Below are positions 43,299 through 51,078 of a stretch of 61,038 nt of DNA, one piece after another; positions within the stretch are counted from its first letter, which is position 1; each line of letters opens with the position of its first letter. Both the position numbers and the translations under genes were made by a program. The stretch comes from SURF-21 sp964462595 (GTDB lineage Bacteria; Actinomycetota; Geothermincolia; Geothermincolales; RBG-13-55-18), in NCBI GenBank assembly GCA_964462595.1, contig CAYWXM010000066.1, positions 1-61,038 of the forward strand, in the 5' to 3' direction. The notes under the pieces are model-generated. The model was not told where the DNA came from and did not search any database. It saw only the letters and a list, made by a program, of their open reading frames with translations.

Positions 43299-44942
43299 CT
43301 ACCTTCTCGCTTTGCGGATGATAAGCACCGCTCCTGCCAGGGCGCCTGCTGCGACCGCGCCGGCCGCCGCCGCGATGGCCGCCGGCCTGGCCAGTGGTTT
43401 GAGGGCCTTCTTTACCACGGTGGGGTTCTTCAGCAGCGCCTTCGTCCCCGCCGCGATGAGCTCGCCCACCGCCAGTACCAGCTGGTCCATGTCCAGCACC
43501 GCCAGGGTGCGCGCCGCCTTGTCCACCATGAGGCCGGGATTGCTCCACGCAAAGCGGTTGAAGGCTTCCAGCCCCTTGTTTATCATCTCGCCCACCGCCT
43601 CCGGCTCTAGCGCGGCGCTTATCGCCGGGTCGGCCATGGCGGCGTGCACGACCTGCGTCGCCGCCTCCTTTCCGGCCGCGGCCAGCTCCTCGGTGTCCAG
43701 TCCCGCGAGCAGGCCGCCCGTGAAATCGCCCAGCATCTCCGGGCTGGCCTCGAACATCCTGCCCAGCAGCATGGCCTGGTAGTTCACGATAGCTGCCAGG
43801 TCATGCGGGTCCACCGCCTCGGCGAAGCTCGAGGCAGCGGACTCGAAGACGGAAGCCGGCAGGTCCTTCAGCCTGCGGCTCGTCTCTACCGCCGCGCGCA
43901 GGGCCGCGCCCACGGCCAGGAATATCCCCCTCGCCACCTTAGCCGTGGCCTCCGGCGTGGCATACACGTAGTCCGCGACCACCGTGCCTATTACCGCGCC
44001 GTCCTCTTTCAGCGACACCAGCATATCCTTGAACACCTCGCCGTCCACGTTTTCCACGAGTTCGCGGCTGACGCGGCCCAGCACCTCCTTGAGGCGGGGC
44101 TCGTCCCTCCCCAGCACCAGGTTGCCGCGGTGCAGGGCGTTGGTCGCGCCGGCTACGGCGTTTATCAGCCCCCCCAGCTCCGCCATGTCGACGTCCTCCA
44201 GGAGCTGGAATACCGCGTTGGCCAGGATCTCGGCCGGCAGTTTCAATGCCTGGGTCGTCCTGGTCAGCACCCGCAGCATGAAATTGGCCAGCGGCGGCAC
44301 CGCCACCAGCAGGTTGGAGATGGCCACCGGGTTCAGCAGGTCCGGCTCGCCCTGCAGTTCGGCCCTGCGGCCATCGAAGTACGAGGTCAGGCCCACGCGT
44401 ATCTTCCCGAAATCCGCCGTGTTCCATATCTTGCGCCATGCACGCTCACCGGACCTCGCCAGCTCGTCCGCGATGGCCCCCAGTCCCGCGATGAGCCCGT
44501 CCAGCGCCTCGCGGTCCTCCAGCAGCAGCTCGTTCACCAGGGGCGCGTACGCCGCCGGCAGCTCCCGCAGCCTCTCTATATCGAAGTCCCTGCCCAGCTG
44601 CACAAGGAAGTCGCGCAGGATGTCCAGGGTGAAGTTGCCCAGCTGCACCCCGAGCTCGACCAGGGCCTCCGTAAGCCAGTTGACCAGTTTCGGCGAGGCC
44701 CCCAGCGCGCTCATGGTGAAGGCGACGTCCTCCCAGATGGCCGCCTTCACCAGCTCTCCCGCGCTTCCGGGGTTGATGTCGCGCAGGTGTATCAGCAGGA
44801 GCTCCTTGAAGCCGGGGGTGCGGATCAGCTCCCGCACCAGTCCCGGCAGGGCGCTGCCCGTTCCTTCCGGGCCTGCATCCCCCCCGGGGCCTCCCTGCCT
44901 CGCCATCTTCTCCGCGTCCAGTTGGTCTACCATGTCCGCCAC
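43299..44942 (-). CDS. Helical-repeat protein with C-terminal membrane tail, unknown family
   Basis: A 547-residue, almost purely helical protein, rich in Leu, Ala, Glu. The first 90 residues resemble the whole of the small protein encoded just upstream (ELIRTPGFKELLLIHLRDINPGSAGELVKAAIWEDV versus the small protein's LIKSPKFKASMKLF...DPETAKGLARTLLWEDV). The C terminus is a hydrophobic helix (AIAAAAGAVAAGALAGAVLII) followed by a basic KARR, a tail anchor. GTG 44942 versus ATG 44933 are both possible. It sits inside the reductase cluster and may scaffold or membrane-attach it. No named domain recognised. Confidence 0.8.
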   Translation of the reverse strand: MADMVDQLDAEKMARQGGPGGDAGPEGTGSALPGLVRELIRTPGFKELLLIHLRDINPGSAGELVKAAIWEDVAFTMSALGASPKLVNWLTEALVELGVQLGNFTLDILRDFLVQLGRDFDIERLRELPAAYAPLVNELLLEDREALDGLIAGLGAIADELARSGERAWRKIWNTADFGKIRVGLTSYFDGRRAELQGEPDLLNPVAISNLLVAVPPLANFMLRVLTRTTQALKLPAEILANAVFQLLEDVDMAELGGLINAVAGATNALHRGNLVLGRDEPRLKEVLGRVSRELVENVDGEVFKDMLVSLKEDGAVIGTVVADYVYATPEATAKVARGIFLAVGAALRAAVETSRRLKDLPASVFESAASSFAEAVDPHDLAAIVNYQAMLLGRMFEASPEMLGDFTGGLLAGLDTEELAAAGKEAATQVVHAAMADPAISAALEPEAVGEMINKGLEAFNRFAWSNPGLMVDKAARTLAVLDMDQLVLAVGELIAAGTKALLKNPTVVKKALKPLARPAAIAAAAGAVAAGALAGAVLIIRKARR

Positions 44943-44943
44943 C

Positions 44944-45405
44944 TCACTCCCCGCCCGCGGCGCCCGCGGCGCTTAGCTCTTCCATAACCCCCGAAGAGGC
45001 CCCCCTCAGCTCCTCGAGCACCGGCTCCAGCCTGTCCAGCACCGCCTTGAACTCCGCCACCGCCTCCCGCATGGCCTCGAAGTCCACGCCCTGCACCAGC
45101 TGCGACATGAAGGCGATGAGCATGGGCGGGGGGAAGGTGTTGAGCTGGGAGGCCACCTCGCGCCCCAGCGCCACCAGGAAATTGACCAGCCCCGGCATGG
45201 TGGAGACGGTGCCCATGAAGAACTCCACGTCCTCCCATAGCAGGGTCCTGGCCAGCCCTTTCGCGGTTTCGGGGTCGACGTTGGCCGTAAACAGCTTCAT
45301 GCTGGCCTTGAACTTGGGGCTCTTTATGAGTTCCCGCAGCAGCCGCTCCGAAACGCCTTGCTTCTCGAGGGTCAACCCGGTCATCTCGGTCATCTGCGTC
45401 ACCAC
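44944..45405 (-). CDS. Small helical protein related to the N-terminus of the 547-residue protein
   Basis: A 153-residue helical protein. It shares the WEDVxFxM and LVNxL patterns with its downstream neighbour, so the two are duplicates of one module. It begins with GTG immediately after the acyl-CoA dehydrogenase stop; an ATG at 45393 is an alternative. Its stop lies two bases before the next start, so the three genes are surely co-translated. Function unknown. Confidence 0.75.
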   Translation of the reverse strand: MVTQMTEMTGLTLEKQGVSERLLRELIKSPKFKASMKLFTANVDPETAKGLARTLLWEDVEFFMGTVSTMPGLVNFLVALGREVASQLNTFPPPMLIAFMSQLVQGVDFEAMREAVAEFKAVLDRLEPVLEELRGASSGVMEELSAAGAAGGE

Positions 45406-46674
45406 CTATACCGTCTCGAGGTCCCAGAACCAGCGCGCGGCTTCCGCCTGCGCGAGCTGCTTGCCGCCCAGCCAGAGCTGCACTATCTTGAGGTCGCGCC
45501 AGTGCTTCTCGACGTCCCAGTCGCGGTCCGCCCCAAAGCTGCTCATGAGGTTCATGGCCTTGCCCACCGCCTCCATGCCCACGTCGCATGCCCAGTATTT
45601 ATAGAGCCGGGCCTTGGCCACCTGCTCTTCGCCCCAGCGCGGACCGTAGATATCGGGCCGGTCTATCATGCGCGCGTTCTGGTAACCGACGATGCGGACG
45701 ATCTCGGTGTCCCTGGCGATGTCCGCCAGCACTCCGGCCACCGCGTCGTGTTCCTTCATGGGCCGCCCCTTGTAGTCGTTCTCGCTCAAGAACTCGTAAA
45801 GACGCTCCCACACGTTCATCAGCACTCCCCCCACGAAGGCCACGCTGGCCATGTTGCCAACGCATAGCATCTCTTTGAAATACATGGCGTCGAGCCCCGG
45901 CCCGTGGGCGCGGAAGTACTTGGGCACGCGCACGTGGTCGAACCAGATATCGCTGTTCTTGTCCGCCGCCATGCCCGCCTTCTGGTAGGCGGGACCCTGC
46001 GTCACCCCGGGGGTGTCGGCGGGAACGAAGATGAAGGCCAGGTCGTCGGGATCCTGCGAGCCGGGGCTGGTGGTGCATACCACGCCGAAGAGGTCGGAAA
46101 CGCCGCCGGAGTTGGTGGGCCACAGCTTGTGGCCGTTGATCACCCACTCGTCCCCGTCCAGCACCGCGGTGGTCTGGATGGTGGAGCCGCCTATCAGGTC
46201 GATGTTCTCTATATCCGACCCTCCCTGGGGCTCGGTCATGGCGTTAGCCGCGAAGACGGCCTTGTCCGTTTCGCAGAACATGGGAGCGAACTCCCTGCAC
46301 AGCTCCCTGTTCACGTGGGGCTCCAGGGATATCATCACCAGCGGCCAGTAGATGACGCCGTAGGCGACGGCCATCCCCGAGTCCGCCCGCGCCACCTCCT
46401 CCATGATGCGGTACATGGAGGTGCCGATATGGTCGGAGCGCCCGAAACCCCAGCCGCCCATGTCCTCGGGAAAGAGCACCCGCTGCAGGCCCAACTCTCC
46501 CATGAGCTTGTCGAAGGCGGGCTCGATGTACTTGTGGTCCAGGTAGTCCTCGTCGAACTTGCGGCGTTGCGGTATAACGTGCTTCTCGGCCCACCCGCGC
46601 ACGATCCTCCCCAGGGGCTCGTCCATGGGGGAGATGTTCTCCAGGGGCCGGGTGAAATCGTCTATGGTCCTCAT
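45406..46674 (-). CDS. Acyl-CoA dehydrogenase family protein, non-canonical active site (1)
   Basis: A 422-residue flavoprotein-type protein. It has the AMTEPQGGSD flavin/substrate motif and the GHKLWPTN strand. In the C-terminal helix, where most family members have RD-x-x-x-x-Q-x-YEG (catalytic Glu), it reads RDLKIVQLWLGG, so the usual base is absent. It may use a base elsewhere, as some members do, or act only as a subunit. ATG 46674 has GGGAGGA upstream. The paired gene 19 bp upstream is a second member, so a heteromer is likely. Confidence 0.9.
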   Translation of the reverse strand: MRTIDDFTRPLENISPMDEPLGRIVRGWAEKHVIPQRRKFDEDYLDHKYIEPAFDKLMGELGLQRVLFPEDMGGWGFGRSDHIGTSMYRIMEEVARADSGMAVAYGVIYWPLVMISLEPHVNRELCREFAPMFCETDKAVFAANAMTEPQGGSDIENIDLIGGSTIQTTAVLDGDEWVINGHKLWPTNSGGVSDLFGVVCTTSPGSQDPDDLAFIFVPADTPGVTQGPAYQKAGMAADKNSDIWFDHVRVPKYFRAHGPGLDAMYFKEMLCVGNMASVAFVGGVLMNVWERLYEFLSENDYKGRPMKEHDAVAGVLADIARDTEIVRIVGYQNARMIDRPDIYGPRWGEEQVAKARLYKYWACDVGMEAVGKAMNLMSSFGADRDWDVEKHWRDLKIVQLWLGGKQLAQAEAARWFWDLETV

Positions 46675-46693
46675 GATAAGCTCCTCCCTCGGG

Positions 46694-47902
46694 TCATCGG
46701 GCCTGTGACTGGTAGAAGTAGCGCGCGTAGTCCATCTTGGCCAGCTCGTGGGGGCCCAGGCAGAGCTGCATGGTCTTGGTATCGCGCCAGTAGCGCTCCA
46801 GGTTCCATTCCGTGGCGTATCCGGCGGAGGCCATCAGCTCCATGGCTCGCCCGATGGCCCTCTCGGCGGACTGGGTGACGGTGCCCGCCACCATCTCGGC
46901 GGTGACGAAATTGTTTTCCTGCCCCGCGGGACCGTAGACGGCGGGCTCGGAGAGTACGCGGGCCAGGTCGCAGGTGAGCAGGCGGGATATGCTGATGTCC
47001 CTGGCCACCTCGGCCATCACCGCCGCGGTGAGGGGGTTGCTCTTGAAGACCTGCCCCTTTCCCTTGATGACGCGGTTGTCGCCCCATTCCTTGAGTATCT
47101 CGTAAGCGGCGAAGAGCGCCCCCACCGTGGAGGCGGATATGCCCAGGTAGAGCCAGGAGAGCATGCCGCGGCATTCGTCTGTTCCCCTGGCCACGCACAT
47201 GCCCTCGGGCGCCTTGGCCTTTTCGAAGGAGACGTCGGCGTTGCGGTCTGCGGCCAGCCCGGTCTTGAGGAAGGGCTTGCCCTTCTTCACGCCCTTGGCG
47301 TCCCCGGGGACGGCCACGATGCCCACGTCGCCTTCCGCATCGCCCAGGGAGCACAGCACCCCGAATACGGCGGCGTCGGCGCCGCAGGCCATGGGCCTCG
47401 CCCCCTTGGCCTCCACCGACCACGCGCCCTTGGACAGCTTCGCCTTCGCCTGGGGAACGTCGCGGAAAAGGGGCAGGACCAGGGAGGTTATGGCCAGCTC
47501 GCCCTCGCTCCCGAAGATGCCGGCCAGGGCCTCGCAGGCCTCTTCTTTTACCGCGCCCTCCATGGCCATGCAGCTCTGCAGCGCCCATATCCCGGAGAGC
47601 ACCAGCGCTATGGAGGTGTCGCCGCGCGATACCTGTTCCAGGGCCGCCGTCATGGTCATGGCGGCCTTGTGGCTGTTGTGGCCGTCCCCGCCGTACTTCT
47701 CCGGCCACAGCAGGCGCTGCAGTCCTATATCCAGGAAGAGCTTGCGCATGGCGGGTTCCAGGAGCTGCTCGTAGTCCTCCTTCAGCTCCAGCCGCTTGGC
47801 CATCACCTCGTTGTCCGCCCAGCGCCTGAGGTTCCCGGCCAGCGAGACGTCCATGTCGCTCAGCCACTCGTGCATAAACGGGAAAACATCGAACTCGCTC
47901 AT
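46694..47902 (-). CDS. Acyl-CoA dehydrogenase family protein, non-canonical active site (2)
   Basis: A 402-residue protein and probably the first gene of the cluster. The fold is recognisable (N-terminal helical domain with GLQRLLWPEKYGGDGHNS; C-terminal YWRDTKTMQLCLGPHELAK), but the TEP-x-GSD motif of the middle domain is degenerate (LAITSLVLPLFRD) and the catalytic YEG position is CLG. It therefore looks like a structural or regulatory half of a heteromeric dehydrogenase. ATG 47902 is preferred; an adjacent TTG at 47905 is too close to the GGGAGG box. Confidence 0.88.
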   Translation of the reverse strand: MSEFDVFPFMHEWLSDMDVSLAGNLRRWADNEVMAKRLELKEDYEQLLEPAMRKLFLDIGLQRLLWPEKYGGDGHNSHKAAMTMTAALEQVSRGDTSIALVLSGIWALQSCMAMEGAVKEEACEALAGIFGSEGELAITSLVLPLFRDVPQAKAKLSKGAWSVEAKGARPMACGADAAVFGVLCSLGDAEGDVGIVAVPGDAKGVKKGKPFLKTGLAADRNADVSFEKAKAPEGMCVARGTDECRGMLSWLYLGISASTVGALFAAYEILKEWGDNRVIKGKGQVFKSNPLTAAVMAEVARDISISRLLTCDLARVLSEPAVYGPAGQENNFVTAEMVAGTVTQSAERAIGRAMELMASAGYATEWNLERYWRDTKTMQLCLGPHELAKMDYARYFYQSQAR

Positions 47903-47947
47903 CAACTACCTCCCTTTGTACTGGTCATGGGTTCAAGCCGCGGCGCC

Positions 47948-48006
47948 GGCCGAGGGGTCAAGCCCGGCTTCCGGCCTGGCCGGGGGGTCAAGCCCGGAAA
48001 AAGGCC
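47948..48006 (+). repeat. Two adjacent dispersed palindromic repeats (type B then A-like)
   Basis: 47948-47976 (ending CTTCCGGCC) and 47978-48006 (ending AAAAAGGCC) lie head-to-tail just upstream of the dehydrogenase pair. Their core has GTCAAGCCCGG instead of GTCACGCCCGG. Confidence 0.8.
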
Positions 48007-48452
48007 GGCACCCGCAGCATCACCGCCGCGGACCGCGCCGCTAATACCCTCTCGCAAGAGGCCTGCAAAACACCATGCCTGCATTTTTACCTTCTTACAG
48101 CATGAAAAAGACAGCCTGGGGGCCGGTCTTGTTTCCTTATCTATGAATATTCGTGCGGCCGGGCGCGCGAGACATTCCCCGCCGGATCACGGCGCCTTTC
48201 CGGCACGCAGGGCCTATGCTGGAAAATGACACAGGGAAGGAATACGAGCCGAATGGATCGGCCGAAGACCGACGCAAACTCAACGGCATTCCCCTCCCTT
48301 TCCGTGAATATGCGACACCTCGAGCGGCTGGATAGAAGTACTGCGATGTTGTTTTCCGCCTGCGCGATCGACTTATACAAACGCGCCGAAACAGTATGGC
48401 CATGATATGATTACCCCGGTTCAGCTGGCAATGGGTGAAACCCCTCGATTAA
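48007..48452. other. Gene-free stretch upstream of the reductase cluster
   Basis: About 450 bp with short open frames only and no family matches. It must contain the cluster promoter; AT-rich bases around 48080-48150 are the best place, but no clear box pair is visible. Confidence 0.4.
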
Positions 48453-48472
48453 GGCGGGGGGAATCCCCCGCC
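48453..48472. terminator. Hairpin GGCGGGGG/CCCCCGCC
   Basis: Perfect 8-bp stem with a GAAT loop at the left edge of the 43-bp array. No T-tract on either strand. Confidence 0.35.
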
Positions 48473-48496
48473 GGCCTCCCCGGAAGAGACATACGC

Positions 48497-48796
48497 CAGG
48501 TAATATATCCCCCATCAACTTCCTGGGAGCGGCCATGCACGGGGGAATACACCACGCACCCGAAAGCAGGAACGGCACTGCACGAGAGAACACCCCTTAC
48601 CTGACCACCGGAACGTAAATGAACGAGGTAATACAGCTCGCACCCGACCACCGCAAAGGCACTGCACGGGGTAATATACCCCGAACCCGACCACCGCAAA
48701 GGCACTGCACCAGGTAACACATACCTTCCGGCCGCCTTGGGATGGCCATACCCGGGGAACACATCCCCCGCCCGCCGCCTTGCAGGATGCTAGAAT
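48497..48796 (+). repeat. Seven-unit degenerate 43-bp tandem array
   Basis: Units start at 48497, 48541, 48584, 48625, 48668, 48711 and 48753 (lengths 44, 43, 41, 43, 43, 42, about 43). Each opens with a short palindrome-like core such as GGGGTAATATACCCC (unit 5) and closes with a GGCACTGCAC-like tail. Units 4 and 5 are the most alike. The array ends about 40 bp before mazG. Confidence 0.85.
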
Positions 48797-48834
48797 GATG
48801 TCGTCGAGAGCCGCCTTGGAGACACGGGAGGAAT

Positions 48835-50283
48835 ATGGCCGCGAGCAAAGCCGTAGTGCACGTGCTGGGACTGGGCCCGGGACCCCTGGGGCTGGTCACC
48901 CTGGAGACCTTGGAGATACTGGAGCGGGCCGGAGAAGTCCTTCTCCGTACCTCGCGCCATCCCTGCATCAAGGAACTGGAAAAGCGCGGCATAAGGTTCC
49001 GCCCCCTCGACCACCACTACGAGAAGGGCGAATCCATGCACGAGGTCTATTCCGCCATCGCTCTCGAGGTGGAGGCCGAGGCGCGGAAGCGGGGCGAGGC
49101 CTTCTACGCCGTCCCCGGCTCGCCCATGCTGGCCGAGCACACGGTGCAGATGCTCCTCTCCCGGGATGTGGAGGTGCGCCTGTACGGCGCGGTCAGCTTC
49201 TTCGACGCCGTGCTCTCCGCGCTGGGGCTGGATGCCGTGGAGGGCATGCTCGTGCTGGACGCCGACCGGCTGCTGGAGAAAGGCTACAGGGTTCTCGACC
49301 CGCGCGTGGAGACCCTCCTCGCCCAGGTGGACTCGCGCCTCAAGGCATCGGAGGTAAAGCTCGCGCTGCTCGAGGTATATCCTCCCGGCCACAGCGTACG
49401 CGTGGTCGGCGAGGCCGCCATGCCGGAGGCCCGGGTCATCGAGATCCCCCTGGAGGAACTGGACCGCGGCGAGCGCTTCGACCACCTCACCACCGTCCAT
49501 ATACCCGCCCTTGACGAGGAGGATTTGTTCGATTTCCAGCGCCTGCTGGATATCATCGCGCGCCTGCGTGGCCCGGGAGGATGCCCCTGGGACCGCGAGC
49601 AGACCCACGAGTCGCTGGCCCGCCACGTGGTGGAAGAGGCCCACGAGGCGGTCGACGCCATCCGGCATGGGGACCTGGAGCACCTCTGCGAGGAGCTCGG
49701 AGACCTGCTCCTGCAGGTGGTGCTGCATGCCCAGATAGGGAGCGAGGAGGGCACCTTCGACATAAGGGACATCCTGCTCGGTATCGACACCAAGCTCCTG
49801 CGGCGCCACCCGCATGTATTCGGGGAGGTCAAGCTGGACACGCCGGAGGAGGTCATCGCCCGCTGGGAGCGCATCAAGGCGGACGAGAGGGGGGAGGCCT
49901 CCATCCTCGACGGGTTGGCCGAGGGTTTGCCGGCCCTCATGCATTCCTTCAAGTTGCAGACCCGCGCCGCGCGCGTGGGATTCGACTGGGCGGAGGCAGG
50001 GGACGTCCTCCCCAAGCTCGAGGAGGAGCTGCGCGAGGTCGAGGAGGCCCTGCGGGGTGATTCGGGAGACCTGGAGGAGGAACTGGGAGACATGTTCTTC
50101 ACCCTGGTGAACGTATGCCGCCACTTCGGGGTGGACCCCGAGATCGCCCTCAGGAGGTCGGCCGGCAAGTTCGACCTGCGCTTCCGCGATATGGAACGTA
50201 CCTGCATCGCAGGTGGGCGCGACATGCGTGACCTGACCCTGGATGAGCTCGACCGCCTCTGGGAGGCGGCCAAGGAAGAATAG
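48835..50283 (+). CDS. mazG: YabN-like fusion: tetrapyrrole-methylase-like domain plus MazG NTP pyrophosphohydrolase
   Basis: A 482-residue two-domain protein. Residues 1-225 are a SAM-dependent tetrapyrrole-methylase fold (VLGLGPGPLGLVTLETLE, then YAVPGSPMLAEHTVQML); residues 235-482 carry two MazG modules (GCPWDREQTHESLARHVVEEAHEAVDAI..., with EELGDLLLQVVLH, and EELREVEEAL...EEELGDMFF). It removes abnormal (d)NTPs to limit mutation or stress. The same fusion is found in Bacillus YabN, located near the ctc-pth region there. ATG 48835 has GGGAGG upstream. Confidence 0.95.
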   Translation: MAASKAVVHVLGLGPGPLGLVTLETLEILERAGEVLLRTSRHPCIKELEKRGIRFRPLDHHYEKGESMHEVYSAIALEVEAEARKRGEAFYAVPGSPMLAEHTVQMLLSRDVEVRLYGAVSFFDAVLSALGLDAVEGMLVLDADRLLEKGYRVLDPRVETLLAQVDSRLKASEVKLALLEVYPPGHSVRVVGEAAMPEARVIEIPLEELDRGERFDHLTTVHIPALDEEDLFDFQRLLDIIARLRGPGGCPWDREQTHESLARHVVEEAHEAVDAIRHGDLEHLCEELGDLLLQVVLHAQIGSEEGTFDIRDILLGIDTKLLRRHPHVFGEVKLDTPEEVIARWERIKADERGEASILDGLAEGLPALMHSFKLQTRAARVGFDWAEAGDVLPKLEEELREVEEALRGDSGDLEEELGDMFFTLVNVCRHFGVDPEIALRRSAGKFDLRFRDMERTCIAGGRDMRDLTLDELDRLWEAAKEE

Positions 50284-50309
50284 CGCCAGCCAGAGAAGCC
50301 GAGGTGCCA

Positions 50310-50338
50310 GGCCGAGGGGTCACGCCCGGAAATCGGCC
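50310..50338 (+). repeat. Dispersed 29-bp palindromic repeat, type A, consensus copy
   Basis: Starts GGCCGAGGGGTCACG and ends CGGAAATCGGCC. It pairs with an inverted copy at 50620-50648; the 281 bp between hold no gene. Confidence 0.9.
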
Positions 50339-50619
50339 GACTAACATCGTGCAACATCGTGGATCAACCTTACAGGCTTGGCGCATTTCCGGAGATGACC
50401 CTTGCGCCGCATTGCCAGGGGTCAGCGAGAAGGGTCAGTGCCTCGCGTTTTGCGCCGCAGGTGTGAGATGCCAAGACCTGACATAATAACTTGATCGCCA
50501 AACCTGCCGTAGGGTCGGCGACTTGCGTGCCGGGGAATAACGCGCGATAGAAGAAGGGCGTCACTACCGGCATGACAAGTCTGGACGTTCCCAGCTTCCC
50601 AGCCTCCCGGCCTCAACCC
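50339..50619. other. Gene-free segment bounded by inverted repeat copies
   Basis: 281 bp, no supported gene. The bounding copies face each other, so the unit could behave as an element, but the inside has no similarity that I can see to the other compound elements. Confidence 0.4.
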
Positions 50620-50648
50620 GGCCGATTTCCGGGCGTGACCCCAAGGCC
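50620..50648 (-). repeat. Dispersed 29-bp palindromic repeat, type A (inverted)
   Basis: Reverse-complement copy, read on plus as GGCCGATTTCCGGGCG and ending CCAAGGCC. Confidence 0.9.
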
Positions 50649-50773
50649 TACCCCAAGGCCTCCATGCTGACCGGTTGACGTAATGGCCTTTCCTCTGAAA
50701 AAATCCTCAATTGGTATGAGATCAACCCGTCTGAGGATGAAGCGCGGTCCAATGCGAAATATTCTTGGGTTTT

Positions 50774-50803
50774 TTGACTTTTTCGCCGCAAGCCTCGTCT
50801 AAA
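50774..50803 (+). promoter_or_regulatory. Candidate promoter for the DUF2079 gene
   Basis: TTGACT (5 of 6) at 50774-50779, 18-bp spacer, TCTAAA (4 of 6) at 50798-50803. It would leave a leader of about 265 bases with a 7-bp hairpin CACCCGC/GCGGGTG at 50877-50900. Confidence 0.3.
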
Positions 50804-51078
50804 GGGCTTGTGTATCGTGTGTTGAAATAAACGATGAGGGTTCACGGGTGCGATCAATGCCCGCACTGATTGCCTGCACCCGCTAAACGCCTCGCGGGTG
50901 GCAAATGCAAGGAGCCGGCAGCGGGAACCGGATCCGCCACCAGCCGAAGAGCGGGCTGTTTCGAGAGACCGTCGGGATGCAAGAGACAGCCGGGATGGCA
51001 CTATTCCGGGGCTTATCCCGTCGCCGCGGCGGATTTTCCGGGCTTACCAAGCCGCCGTCTTTGCCGAGTGGGAGGAAG

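Noticed and set aside
48137..48403. Minus-strand frame of 88 codons (Arg/Ser-rich)
   Set aside because: No ribosome binding site, no family features, Arg/Ser-rich composition typical of chance frames.
48497..48796. CRISPR array
   Set aside because: The whole 43-bp unit repeats with no unique spacers, the copies are degenerate, and no cas genes are present.
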